This document shows, piece after piece, positions 46,767 to 56,265 of a DNA stretch of 64,000 nucleotides. Under the pieces are notes generated by a model that saw only the letters and a program-made list of their open reading frames with translations, was not told the origin of the DNA and did not search any database. The position numbers were made by a program, and so were the translations under genes. The stretch is from Nitrosomonas sp. (GTDB lineage Bacteria > Pseudomonadota > Gammaproteobacteria > Burkholderiales > Nitrosomonadaceae): positions 1,178,001 to 1,242,000 of the forward strand of contig JADJLM010000001.1 of the NCBI GenBank assembly GCA_016710135.1, read 5' to 3'. How positions within the stretch are numbered: the stretch's first letter is position 1; each line of letters starts with the position of its first letter.

Positions 46767-47531
46767 TCAGGTAAATACAGCGCTAGAATCTTCCAATGAA
46801 ATAATCCTTAACCCTTCTAGAACGAGATCATCTACCCATTCTTTGTCGGCAATACCAATATAAGGCAACACGGCTTGCGCACCTTTCCCACTAATAATAC
46901 ATTTGGGATTATGATAGTTTAAGTCTTTTGTAAACGTGCGATACATTTGCTCTATTGCTCCCGTCAACGCATGGATTACGCCACTGGTCATGGCATCTTG
47001 CGTATTATGCGGCAACTTCTGGAAACAACCCTTGCTGGGATAAGTTAATAACGCAGTTTGGTTTACTAACGCGCTTTGCATCATATCAAATCCAGGCAAA
47101 ATGATTCCCCCCATGAATTCTCCTTGATTAGAAAGAATATCAACTGTCATAGTGGTTCCAATACACACCACCAAGCAACCTTGTTGTTTCATTCTCCATG
47201 CTGCAATTAAAGCGGCCCATCGGTCACTTCCTAATTGAGAAGGATTGTCATAATAATTTTTAACCCCACATTGATAGTTTTTTGAGGAAACCCAATTTAC
47301 GTCTACTGTCCAATAAAGCTGTTTAAATATCAGCGTCAGTGATTGTTCTGCGGGTGATCCAGCTACATTCGAGATCGTAATCTGCGATGGTTTTGGTATT
47401 TTCTTCCAGGTGACTCCAAGCGAATCGCGATGAGTCTGCGTAACACTCCCTTTATCAATCCAATTATTCTTATCCATCACCCCCCACTTTATGGCGGTAT
47501 TACCTGAGTCGATAGCAAGCAAGTAAGACAT
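46767..47531 (-). CDS. coaX: Type III pantothenate kinase
   Basis: A 254-residue kinase carrying out the first step of coenzyme A synthesis. Phosphate loop LLAIDSGNTAIKWG at the N-terminus, LGSDRWAALIAA and the FMGGIILPGFDMM segment with the second phosphate site fit CoaX. 15 bases after birA; such birA-coaX pairs are common. CoaBC, the next enzymes of the pathway, are encoded at 5599-6804. Confidence 0.93.
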   Translation of the reverse strand: MSYLLAIDSGNTAIKWGVMDKNNWIDKGSVTQTHRDSLGVTWKKIPKPSQITISNVAGSPAEQSLTLIFKQLYWTVDVNWVSSKNYQCGVKNYYDNPSQLGSDRWAALIAAWRMKQQGCLVVCIGTTMTVDILSNQGEFMGGIILPGFDMMQSALVNQTALLTYPSKGCFQKLPHNTQDAMTSGVIHALTGAIEQMYRTFTKDLNYHNPKCIISGKGAQAVLPYIGIADKEWVDDLVLEGLRIISLEDSSAVFT

Positions 47532-47546
47532 GTAATAATAAAACTC

Positions 47547-48536
47547 TCAGTTAATTTTACGTAAGCTAATCTCACCACAATGAAAGCTTTTTAACCCAGA
47601 TTCCATTTTCAATCGTAACGAGCCATCCTCAGTTATGCCAGTTACAATTCCTCTTTCAATCGAACCAGCAGGCAATAGCACTTCAACTTCTTTTGCTTCG
47701 TAGGCATGATAACTGATCCACTCTTCTTTGAAAGGAGAGAAGCCTTCATCCGCGAAAATTTCTAATACTGCTGTAATTTCAATTAATAATGAAGCTAGTA
47801 ATTTGTTGCGATCAATTGGTGCATTCGTGATTGAATAAAGATCGGTGATATCCTGATCAACGTAATGCTTAATCTCACTAGATGGCGCCAGATTGATTCC
47901 GATACCAATTACTGCCGTAGCAGGTCCTTGTACCTCTCCTTGTAACTCAATTAGTACCCCACCTAATTTACTGGTATTGGATAATAAATCATTAGGCCAC
48001 TTTAGCGCGATATCGCTTATTCCGAGTGATACAAAGGTTCGTATTATTCCAACCCCAACTGCTAAACTTAAGCCAGCTAGAAAATTGACTCCTTGCTGAA
48101 ATTGCCAAGACAAAGAAAAAGTTAAGCTATCTCCCAAACCAGAAAACCACGATCGCCCTCGGCGACCTCTACCTTTTGTTTGCAACTCGGCTACCACCAC
48201 ATCAATCATCGATTGATCGGAGTATCTTGTTTTTTTCGTATTCAGCAGAATTGTATTGGTGGATTCAACAACGTCATCAATCGTTATTCTAAATCGGGGT
48301 GAACGCTCAGCTAGATATTGATTAATGGCGCGCTTATCCAACCATTGAATTGGATTGATCCAACGATACCCTTTACCGGTAACTCGATAGAGCACAACTC
48401 CAAACTCATCGATCCCATGTAGCGCATTCGATACACTGGCGCGAGACACTCCCAGCAACTGAGCAATTTTTGTACCCGAATGAAATTCGCCATCACTCAA
48501 TAATTTTAAAATCGCAAAAGAGATTGATTTCACCAA
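47547..48536 (-). CDS. birA: Biotin-protein ligase / biotin operon repressor
   Basis: A 329-residue protein. An N-terminal winged helix (HSGTKIAQLLGVSRASVSNAL) is followed by the ligase domain with the ATP/biotin loop GRGRRGRSWFSG, the KWPNDLL motif and a C-terminal SH3-like cap. It attaches biotin to carboxylase subunits and can repress biotin genes; a bio operon is present at 31511-36026. Transcribed downstream of the tRNA genes. Confidence 0.93.
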   Translation of the reverse strand: MVKSISFAILKLLSDGEFHSGTKIAQLLGVSRASVSNALHGIDEFGVVLYRVTGKGYRWINPIQWLDKRAINQYLAERSPRFRITIDDVVESTNTILLNTKKTRYSDQSMIDVVVAELQTKGRGRRGRSWFSGLGDSLTFSLSWQFQQGVNFLAGLSLAVGVGIIRTFVSLGISDIALKWPNDLLSNTSKLGGVLIELQGEVQGPATAVIGIGINLAPSSEIKHYVDQDITDLYSITNAPIDRNKLLASLLIEITAVLEIFADEGFSPFKEEWISYHAYEAKEVEVLLPAGSIERGIVTGITEDGSLRLKMESGLKSFHCGEISLRKIN

Positions 48537-48656
48537 GAACCTAAGCTTTGAAGGATAGCTTTAGGATATTGCTACGGATTACGACAATCTGAGCTAGAAA
48601 TTTGATCAAGATGATATCTAACAAACCATCTCGATAACTAGCACAGCCTGATAGAG

Positions 48657-48676
48657 AATTCTATCTAAATAGAATT
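48657..48676 (-). terminator. AT-rich hairpin after tRNA-Glu
   Basis: On the minus strand AATTCTAT and ATAGAATT form an 8-base stem with a 4-base loop a few bases past the tRNA-Glu 3' end. There is no strong U-run. It may be a weak terminator or simply a processing site between the tRNA and birA. Confidence 0.35.
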
Positions 48677-48680
48677 TAGC

Positions 48681-48756
48681 TGGCGTCCCCAAGGGGATTC
48701 GAACCCCTGTACTCACCGTGAAAGGGTGATGTCCTAGGCCTCTAGACGATGGGGAC
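48681..48756 (-). tRNA. tRNA-Glu (TTC)
   Basis: A 76-base cloverleaf including an encoded CCA end. It begins GTCCCCATCGTCTAGAGGCC, the anticodon loop contains TTC within CCCTTTCACGG, and the T-loop is GGTTCGAATCC. The acceptor stem GTCCCC pairs with GGGGAC. It lies downstream of tRNA-Ala and of gltX, the gene for the synthetase that charges it. Confidence 0.95.
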
Positions 48757-48782
48757 AAAATCATAAAAAGCATTGCAGATAC

Positions 48783-48858
<76 letters not shown>

Positions 48859-48919
48859 TAGACTGAAAGGATAGGCGATTATACTGACGCTAAATATCCT
48901 TGTAAAGCAATAGATAAAT

Positions 48920-50308
48920 TTACAGAGTTGCAATTTGCTGATTTAATCGATTCAATGTCTCCGTTTTTCCAAGTATCTCGAGTACCACATCAATCGAAGG
49001 CGTATGTACCTCACCCGTAATCGCAACTCTTAAAGGCATCGCAATCTTGGGTAGTTTAACACCAAACGTTGTTGCTGTACTCTTAATTTCATCATGGATC
49101 AACTGCCTATCCCAGCTAATCGAAGAAAATCGATCAATTAGAGAAACGAGGATTGATTTTGTCTCATTATTAAAATGCTGCGCTCTTAACTCCTCAGAAG
49201 GTGTCAATACTCGGAAGAAATAAACAGCAGCATCAGCAAGCTCACTGATCGTACTAACCCGATCTTTAAGTAAATTAACTACTTTATGTAAGTACTCACG
49301 ATTGGAAATCTGGCAATTATCTTTTTCTAAGAAAGGAATGGTTAATTGAGCAATGTCAGCAATTGCTTCGGTTTTGAGGTAATGCTGATTAAGCCATTGT
49401 AATTTTTCAGGATTAAATTTAGCCGGCGCACGATTTATTGACTCAAGATCAAACCATTCAATCAATTGCTCACTAGAAAAAATTTCATCATCACCATGAG
49501 ACCATCCTAAACGTGCCAAATAATTTACCAACGCTTTATGAAGATAACCTTCCTCATGGTAATGCATCACCGACACTGCACCATGCCGTTTAGAAAGCCT
49601 CTCTCCATCCGTACCTAAAATCATCGGTACATGTGCATACTGAGGCAACAATGCACCGAGCGCTTTCAAGATGTTGATCTGACGTGGTGTATTATTGACA
49701 TGATCATCCCCCCGAATGACATGACTAATTTGCATATCGAGATCATCCAATACAACACCAAAATTGTAGGTTGGTGTGCCATCACTTCTCATTAATACTA
49801 GATCATCGAGCTCGTTATTCGCCACACTGATCTTGCCTTTTACTAAATCATCAAAGACAACTTCTCCCTCTAGCGGGTTTTTCAATCGAACCACTGGTTT
49901 TATCCCTTTGGGTGGCACCGACTTATTATCTCGCCAACGACCATCATAGCGTGGCTTTTTCCCTACTGCCCGCTGACTCTCTCTCAATACATCAAGCTCT
50001 TCTTTGGTCGCATAACAATAATACGCCTGGTTATTGCGTAATAGTTGTTCAGCAACTTCCTGGTAACGGGTTAATCGTTGCATCTGGTAATAGGGACCTT
50101 CGTCATAATCCAAATTTAGCCAAGCCAGTCCATCTAGAATCGCTTGTACGGATTCTTGGGTTGAGCGCTCCAGATCCGTATCTTCGATACGCAAAACAAA
50201 TTTACCACCATACTTACGCGCAAAAGCCCATGAAAATAATGCTGTACGCGCACCTCCAATATGAAGGTAACCTGTAGGACTTGGAGCAAATCGAGTTCGG
50301 ATCATCAT
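48920..50308 (-). CDS. gltX: Glutamyl-tRNA synthetase
   Basis: A 462-residue class I synthetase. The HIGH-type motif is APSPTGYLHIGGARTALF and the KMSKS-type motif is ERLSKRHGAVSV; IEDTD is also present. It charges tRNA-Glu, whose gene lies just downstream. The ATG at 50308 gives MMIRTRFAPSPTG; the second Met is an alternative. Full length. Confidence 0.95.
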   Translation of the reverse strand: MMIRTRFAPSPTGYLHIGGARTALFSWAFARKYGGKFVLRIEDTDLERSTQESVQAILDGLAWLNLDYDEGPYYQMQRLTRYQEVAEQLLRNNQAYYCYATKEELDVLRESQRAVGKKPRYDGRWRDNKSVPPKGIKPVVRLKNPLEGEVVFDDLVKGKISVANNELDDLVLMRSDGTPTYNFGVVLDDLDMQISHVIRGDDHVNNTPRQINILKALGALLPQYAHVPMILGTDGERLSKRHGAVSVMHYHEEGYLHKALVNYLARLGWSHGDDEIFSSEQLIEWFDLESINRAPAKFNPEKLQWLNQHYLKTEAIADIAQLTIPFLEKDNCQISNREYLHKVVNLLKDRVSTISELADAAVYFFRVLTPSEELRAQHFNNETKSILVSLIDRFSSISWDRQLIHDEIKSTATTFGVKLPKIAMPLRVAITGEVHTPSIDVVLEILGKTETLNRLNQQIATL

Positions 50309-50349
50309 AAAATTTAAGATTGTGAATATTATAGATTTTATTATTCTTT

Positions 50350-50363
50350 GAATTGATCAATTC
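50350..50363. promoter_or_regulatory. 14-base palindrome upstream of gltX
   Basis: GAATTGATCAATTC is a perfect palindrome 42 bases upstream of the gltX start, inside an otherwise unremarkable 235-base gap. It may be an operator or part of a promoter. AT-rich palindromes of this size can also arise by chance. Confidence 0.3.
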
Positions 50364-50543
50364 TACTACACCATCGACCGACTTCGTTAGCTTCCCGGTC
50401 TAATGATCTAGATCTCAAAATGTATGCAGACAACTGAAAAATTGATTAGTATCGCTTGATTCAAGTACAAAATCCGGAGATATTCGGTAATTTAGAATCC
50501 TATTTCAGACGCTTTTCTAGCGTTAAGGAATACTTTAACCGTA

Positions 50544-51317
50544 TCAATCTGGAATCAGAATTTCAAACAGTTTTGGCCAGCATTTCCCCGTAATGTAAAA
50601 AGTTTTAGTGGAGGGTACGTACGCAATTCCATTTAGCACATCCTGTGCATTACGACGACCAGATTTTTTTACAATCCCACGACAATCAATGATACGGCGC
50701 ACCTTTCCCGTTTTATTATCGATCTCGTAGATACAATTTTCGAAAAGTACATTTGCAAAGATTTTATTGCCGACGCATTCAATATCATTGATCTGACTCA
50801 GTTTACGCCAATTAAACCAAACGGCTAACTCAGAAATAATTTTGAAATTCTCATCACGATAAAGCGGCTTATTTGTCCCATTGCTCATCAGAAATAAATT
50901 ACCGCATCGTGCCAAGCCCCAACCTTCACCTTCATATGAAAATTCTTTATCGGGTTTTAAGCTGTAAACATCATAAACAATAGCACGTCCCGAAGTATAA
51001 GTAAGTTGTATCAAACGATTATTACTAATCGCAATACCTTCACACCATTCTCCCACTATCGCAATTTCATGAATCAAATTACCACTCTCAGGATCAAGAC
51101 ATCGAAGTCGAGAATTTCCGATTAAACCAGTGCTTTCATAAAGCATATGATTGCAATAGGAAAGTCCTTGGGTAAAAGCTGTTGAATCATGCGGCAATGA
51201 TCTTATAATTTGAGGTTTTACCTTCTTGACGCCTATTGTTTGGAAATGGAAATAGATTTCACTCAGTAGCGCTTTAAGACCGATTGACTCTAAGCAATGA
51301 ATCAGTATTTTGCGCAT
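50544..51317 (-). CDS. Glutamine cyclotransferase (plant-type glutaminyl cyclase)
   Basis: A 257-residue five-bladed beta-propeller protein that cyclises N-terminal glutamine to pyroglutamate. Family hallmarks: LPHDSTAFTQGLSYCNHMLYE, YEGEGWGLARCG, SNGTNKPLYRD and QDVLNGIAYVP. The N-terminus lacks a clear signal peptide but has a short hydrophobic part. It lies 43 bases downstream of a FemAB/GNAT-like gene, on the same strand. Its target here is unknown. Confidence 0.85.
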   Translation of the reverse strand: MRKILIHCLESIGLKALLSEIYFHFQTIGVKKVKPQIIRSLPHDSTAFTQGLSYCNHMLYESTGLIGNSRLRCLDPESGNLIHEIAIVGEWCEGIAISNNRLIQLTYTSGRAIVYDVYSLKPDKEFSYEGEGWGLARCGNLFLMSNGTNKPLYRDENFKIISELAVWFNWRKLSQINDIECVGNKIFANVLFENCIYEIDNKTGKVRRIIDCRGIVKKSGRRNAQDVLNGIAYVPSTKTFYITGKCWPKLFEILIPD

Positions 51318-51360
51318 TAGTTAAGAGAATTTGGCTAATTATGTAACTATGATAGATAAG

Positions 51361-52542
51361 CTATTTCATTACCCCTAATTTCCACAGTAATTGTCGAACA
51401 CGCTTACGTAATCCATATTTGTTAAGCAAACGACCTATGCTTGTTGATAATTGATTCGTTGCTTTCATCGTAGCTACAAAGAGATCATTGCGCCAATGAC
51501 GAGGAATAAGATAAATATATCTTTCGGTTGCTTCAGCATTGCTGAGTCTTTGCTTATGGGTATTATCATCATTTCCAAAATCAAAACGCTTAACTAAATC
51601 AGGGGTTGCAAGTAAACTTGAGATAATTTCGGTATGTAAGAAAATACCTACTTGTAGTTTCGCCCAATCTGGATCGTACCCAATTTCTTGGGCGTAATAA
51701 CATTGTTGGTATAAGTGACCAACCTGAAATGCAACTGGTTTCTGATCAACAAACAAAACATAGCTATGGAACCAGCCGAGCTTTGCTGTTGTTAAAAAAC
51801 GATTTTCAAGAATATTGCGATCGCGAAGTCCTGCACCTAATAATTGGTATTGGTAAGTTAAAGCGGACACAGTCATCGCTGCGTCTAAAAACGCGCCGAC
51901 TTCTTCGGGCGATTGATAGCATATCGTTTTATATTGACCATTTACAGCTGAAACAAACCTTTTTTGAGTACGTTTGAGATCACTTCGTGTGGACGAGCTT
52001 AGTTGGCTCAAATAGTGATTGTAATCACTATTGAAATCGATATAACGATGCTTATACGGTTCCCCATAATTGAGAATGTGATAACTCGTATTTAATAATG
52101 ATTTTCGGGCTAGCATATTCGATAATGCAGAATCGCTACCGACAGACTGTAAAAATATTACTTCGTTGATTGACAGTTCTTTTCGCAGCTGGTTAAATAA
52201 TGCTAATAAATATAAAGACTTATCAGAATCTACGGTTTGATCAAACCAAATTTCAGCAAACAGTGTATAGCGTTTTACAGACATACTAAATAATGTCCAA
52301 TCACTAATCGCAATACGAAGTGCTGAAGGATGTACAAAGAAAGTAGCGCTAGCGATTATCATTCCAGATTGTTCAAGAATAAATCTTGCTAACTGCTTAT
52401 CATCATCAACAACAAATGTCATTAACCAACGGGGGTCCTGATCAAGTAACATTCTTCTCTTAAAAGTTTCTGGATCAATATTCGCTTGCGTACTAGTTGA
52501 AACCAGCTTCCAGTTTATCGTTTCTGTATTGGATAGAGTCAT
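51361..52542 (-). CDS. GNAT/FemAB-fold acyl- or aminoacyltransferase, copy 1
   Basis: A 393-residue protein resembling the BioF2-like/FemAB double-GNAT family (acetyl- or aminoacyltransferases used in cell-wall, capsule or lipid modification). The region YLSQLSSSTRSDLKRTQKRF resembles the family acceptor segment, and the C-terminal GNAT part contains FQVGHLYQQCYYAQEIGYDP and FDFGNDDNTHKQR. No signal peptide. It shares clear similarity with the next gene upstream (52689-53890), so the pair is a tandem duplication. The exact substrate is unknown. Confidence 0.72.
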   Translation of the reverse strand: MTLSNTETINWKLVSTSTQANIDPETFKRRMLLDQDPRWLMTFVVDDDKQLARFILEQSGMIIASATFFVHPSALRIAISDWTLFSMSVKRYTLFAEIWFDQTVDSDKSLYLLALFNQLRKELSINEVIFLQSVGSDSALSNMLARKSLLNTSYHILNYGEPYKHRYIDFNSDYNHYLSQLSSSTRSDLKRTQKRFVSAVNGQYKTICYQSPEEVGAFLDAAMTVSALTYQYQLLGAGLRDRNILENRFLTTAKLGWFHSYVLFVDQKPVAFQVGHLYQQCYYAQEIGYDPDWAKLQVGIFLHTEIISSLLATPDLVKRFDFGNDDNTHKQRLSNAEATERYIYLIPRHWRNDLFVATMKATNQLSTSIGRLLNKYGLRKRVRQLLWKLGVMK

Positions 52543-52688
52543 AACTACTTATAGAAATTTATTAAATTACAATAGTAACGATTAAATTAGGCTTAAATTT
52601 CGTCGAGCTTTAATATTTTAATCTGGTTCACCCAAAAACTCATTCAAATCAACCTTATCCATTTTCGATCCAGCGAATATACTTTAAA

Positions 52689-53890
52689 TCAATTTTTTTC
52701 TGGAGAAGATGTTGCATGACGCCTAAGAAAACGACGAATCAGTGTTTTGATACCGAATTTTTCTATGATTGTTCCTAAATTATGCATAACAAAATTAAAA
52801 AATTGGAGTGCCGATGCAATTAAAGAAAGTGGAAACTTGCGAGGAACAAGGTAGAAATTTTGTTCTTCACGCTGATTGTTACTTAATCTCGCTTTGCTTC
52901 CATTATCACCATATAAAAATCGAATTTTTCAGCACCAACTTCGATTAAATTTTGAATTAAGTAGGCATGTGTAATCGTTCCCACTGACCATTTGGCCCAA
53001 GCTGGATCATAGCCAATATGCGTTAGATAAAAACATTTGTTGTAGTGAAAGCCATGTTGAAATGCAATAGGTTCATTGTTACTAAAAAGTATTAGACTTC
53101 TTAGCCAGCCTTTTCGAGCTGCAAGCTCAAGTGTGTAGCGATTTTCCGCATTATCATTGATACCCAAATTAAGTAGCTGATGTTGATATGTTTTTATTGA
53201 TACTTGCTGTAGCAATCTCAAAAGCTCTACCACTTCTTCGGGTTGAGTAAAAACGCGATAGGATGTAGTGATTTCAGTATTTTTTTCCAGTAATCGTAAA
53301 GCTCTCCTCATTTCGTAACGAGTACTATTACCCAGTCCTTTTAAATACGCTTCAAAATCTTTGGGTAATAAAATCAAACGTCTAAGGTAGGATTGACCAT
53401 AGGGTAGAACTTGATAATGTTTACGAAGTTCGGAATTTTTTAATATGAACTGGCCAAAATTAGAAGATTTTTCTACACCTAAGCCAAACAAACTATCACG
53501 ATCACCAATAGTTTCACGCAACGTTATAAGTAGTTTTTCTAGTAAAACTGAGGAAAGGAATTGGTAACCTTCAGCTAGTAGCGGAGTTGCAGTAATACAG
53601 TAGCGACGAATTCTATAGTCATATACAGAAATTCCAAATAGTTGGAAGCTTAGTGCAGATGGATGAATGAAAAAGGGGGCATAGCCAACCATTTCATTAT
53701 CGGGTGTAATACATACCAATAGTTTGCTAGACTTATCATTCCCGCACTTTGCTGAGAGCCAATAGGGATCATGGTCTATATTAGCATCTGGGTGATTTTG
53801 TATTAGGCGCTCAACCTGATTTAAAACATGCTGACGAACTTCTGACTCTAATGACGCTAAATCAATCCATTCTAGATTAGTATTACTCAA
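52689..53890 (-). CDS. GNAT/FemAB-fold transferase, copy 2, frameshifted
   Basis: A paralogue of the preceding gene, sharing the YL..L..STR.....R segment, the QHGFHYNKCFYLTHIGYDPA block and FDF near the C-terminus. As read it stops at 52883 because one A is missing from the A5 run 52915-52919. Adding a base restores LYGDNGSKARLSNNQREEQN and an ending through the LVPRKF segment to a stop at 52689, matching the length of copy 1 (about 400 residues). Function is as uncertain as for copy 1. Confidence 0.7.
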
Positions 53891-54244
53891 AATAGTCCTT
53901 AAATTTGGGTATCAGCTTGCTAAATCTCAATGCTTCAAGGTAATGATTAATCTAATTGCAAAATTACGACAAGCTGGAATAAATTTCTAAACAACTAACA
54001 AAGCCCATGCCCCACCACCTAGTAATATTACTAGAAGTATGCATTAAACTGACTAGTGATTAAGTTTAGAATAACTTGGCTTCATGATAGTAATTTAAGT
54101 TAAGCTCAGCATAATATCTAACGCTACCCTAATATATAAAATACTATTTTGAATTAAAGCAAACCACAATCTGTGCTCTTCTGAGCATTCTTGATCACAC
54201 TAGTTCTCATTTCATAAAATTCTTTTATTTTACATCCTTACGCT
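53891..54244. other. Intergenic AT-rich stretch without recognisable genes
   Basis: No open reading frame with family likeness was found. It lies between the tandem transferase start and the decayed IS3 copy, and could hold the promoter for the transferase pair. Confidence 0.5.
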
Positions 54245-54660
54245 TTATTTGGTGTGACCTAGTCAAGTAATACCACACAAATAAATACACCCGGTGATTA
54301 TCGTAAACCTGAGAATGAGCTGCAAAAAAGAAACTTTTAGCCATCGCGTTATCATAGGCACCACTCGCAAGGAAAACTCACATTTCTTGACATTCACTGC
54401 CTTAATCGCTGTGATGAAATATCTGATGCGGCTTGCGAGTAATCACCGGTATATTCAATACGTTAATTACAAGCCCGGTTGCCATATTTTCATTGAACGA
54501 TCAGCTTGCCAACCTTATGGCCAATAACATCGATAACTACAACCAAGTAAAAAACTACCCAGGTGGGAATGTATATCAAGTTAGTAACTTACATTGATGT
54601 GAGTTACTTTGAAATAATATTGCACCAGATCTAGCACAAGACAACCGCGCTTATTCTGGT
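54245..54660 (-). pseudogene. Heavily decayed IS3-family transposase (OrfB) relic
   Basis: On the minus strand, degenerate but recognisable pieces of the rve integrase core appear in order. First is DLVQYYFKVTHIN (from 54631), then LIYIPTWVVFYLVVVIDVI, matching the family DITYIPTWVGxLYLAVVIDVF. Later comes GAYDNAMAKSFFF (54362-54324), matching GNAYDNAMAESFF with the catalytic Glu changed to Lys. Stops and frame changes separate them. The copy is old and inactive, and different from the IS3 at 13838. Confidence 0.7.
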
Positions 54661-54785
54661 AAGTTGTGATTACAAAACCGCGGCAATTGCTTTGATTAGA
54701 ACACTATTGAACGTTAGATGCAATTATCATCGATACCTGTTATCGTATGCGTTGTTTAATTGTTTGAAGAAGTAAGTCTAGACTC

Positions 54786-55421
54786 ATGCTAGCAGGTTTA
54801 ATGTTAACAATGGCGCTAATGGTGCCAGGGCATCTCAACCCGATTGAGAAAGCAGTTGATTATTATCAGAAAGTAACTAGTTATCAAACGATCATCAAAT
54901 CGTATGTGGGAAGTAAATCGGATAGCCCGGATATCATCCGCTATTACTATGATAAGAGTGGGGCGGTGCGTATGGAAGTAATCGAACCATTCAATGGCGC
55001 AGTGTTGATCTATAACCCCGTGACTGATCTAGTAAAATTATGGCTCTTCGGTTATGGCAGTGTTCCTTCGTTTAGCTTAAGCCCAGAAAATAAGTGGATC
55101 CAGAGTTCATCAGGGCAACGGGTTGATCGTTCAGATATTGGTGCACTCTACCAAGATGTCGTGCTGTTGCAAAACCAAGGAAAAACGACGGTGATTGGAA
55201 CCGAACTGGTTGACCAACAGCAGACCTTGTATGTCAAAGTGGAAGGTAACCAAGGAGTAAGCGTTGAAGGCGTATCCCGCTTTGATTTATGGTTTGATGT
55301 TGAAACCAGCTTACCGCTCAAGGTCATCAGCTATAAGCCTGATGGTAGCCAAATCGAGCGAATCGAGATGTCAGAATATCAAATCAACCCAGTTTTTCCG
55401 AAAGGTTTTTTTGATCATTAG
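54786..55421 (+). CDS. Exported LolA-like protein
   Basis: A 211-residue protein with a short N-terminal hydrophobic signal (MLAGLMLTMALMVPGH) and a fold pattern of beta strands like LolA/LolB or outer-membrane lipoprotein sorting proteins: YYYDKSGAVRMEVIEP, FDLWFDVETSLPLKVISYKP. The family is only tentatively recognised. It overlaps the next gene (TAGTG), indicating co-translation, so the two probably act together. Its upstream neighbour is the decayed IS copy. Confidence 0.6.
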   Translation: MLAGLMLTMALMVPGHLNPIEKAVDYYQKVTSYQTIIKSYVGSKSDSPDIIRYYYDKSGAVRMEVIEPFNGAVLIYNPVTDLVKLWLFGYGSVPSFSLSPENKWIQSSSGQRVDRSDIGALYQDVVLLQNQGKTTVIGTELVDQQQTLYVKVEGNQGVSVEGVSRFDLWFDVETSLPLKVISYKPDGSQIERIEMSEYQINPVFPKGFFDH

Positions 55422-55894
55422 TGTCAGTGATGGCTGCATTCACTTTTACCACGGAATGGCAATTCGATTCACCACTTGAATTGGTTTGTGACGCTATTAT
55501 CCAATGTCAAAGTTGGCCTCAATGGTGGCCAGGTGCTGAACGAGTTGAGAAACTGGTAGCTGGTGATGCCGATGGGATTGGCAGTGTTCATCATTTCACC
55601 TGGAAAGGAAAGATTCCTTATCGTTTTTCGTTTACGTTGCGAGTTACCCGTTATATACCCGGTATTATGTTGGAAGGGGTAGCCGAAGGTGACGTAACCG
55701 GTACTGGGCGCTGGAATTTTATGCGTGCGAACAATATAACTATCGTGCACTATACCTGGACGGTAAGCACAAACCGTTTATGGATGAATTTACTTGCGCT
55801 CATTGCAAAACCAATTTTCAAATGGAATCATGATCAGGTAATGCGGCAAGGTGAACAGGGATTAACACATTGGTTACGAATACAATACCGATAA
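55421..55894 (+). CDS. SRPBCC superfamily protein
   Basis: A 157-residue START/Bet v1-like (SRPBCC, polyketide cyclase type) protein with the family opening FDSPLELVCDAII and WPQWWPGAERVEKLV, the GSVHHFTWKG strand and a C-terminal helix. Such proteins bind hydrophobic ligands, and some are cyclases or hydrolases. The start is GTG 55421, overlapping the previous stop, or ATG 55430 (the shorter form). Convergent with ftsB. Confidence 0.7.
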   Translation: MSVMAAFTFTTEWQFDSPLELVCDAIIQCQSWPQWWPGAERVEKLVAGDADGIGSVHHFTWKGKIPYRFSFTLRVTRYIPGIMLEGVAEGDVTGTGRWNFMRANNITIVHYTWTVSTNRLWMNLLALIAKPIFKWNHDQVMRQGEQGLTHWLRIQYR

Positions 55895-55959
55895 AACTCT
55901 TACCCTTTATGCAAACCCAGCAGAAAAAAATTCAACCGCAATCTGACAACTAAGACTTG

Positions 55960-56265
55960 CTATTTCTTGGACTTCGTTACCGATTGCGCCTCTGCTGGTT
56001 GTTGAACTTGAAAAAAGACTTCATCCTTGCGTATCATCCCTAGTTCGTTTCTCGCCAACTCTTCAATGGCATCAAAACCCTGCTTGAGATCAATGATCTC
56101 CGCTTCCAGTATAGTATTCTGGTTCTGTAATTTCTGATTTAATCGATGTTGATCCTGGAGTTGCTTTTCCAAATCAAATATTTCCAGCCATCCGCCTTTA
56201 CCATACCATAGGGAATATTGAACAAATGCAATTAAAATAACCAGGATGAGCGCAACAGTCTTCAT
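55960..56265 (-). CDS. ftsB: Cell division protein FtsB
   Basis: A 101-residue bitopic protein: short cytoplasmic start, one membrane helix (about residues 3-21), then a periplasmic coiled coil (leucine zipper LEKQLQDQHRLNQKLQNQNT) and the conserved ELARNELGMIRKDEVFFQV. It forms the FtsQLB divisome complex. Its ATG shares one base with the eno stop. The C-terminus is Lys-rich. Confidence 0.9.
   Translation of the reverse strand: MKTVALILVILIAFVQYSLWYGKGGWLEIFDLEKQLQDQHRLNQKLQNQNTILEAEIIDLKQGFDAIEELARNELGMIRKDEVFFQVQQPAEAQSVTKSKK

Noticed and set aside
54294..54527. Rightward 77-codon frame
   Set aside because: It is the antisense shadow of the decayed IS3 transposase on the minus strand.
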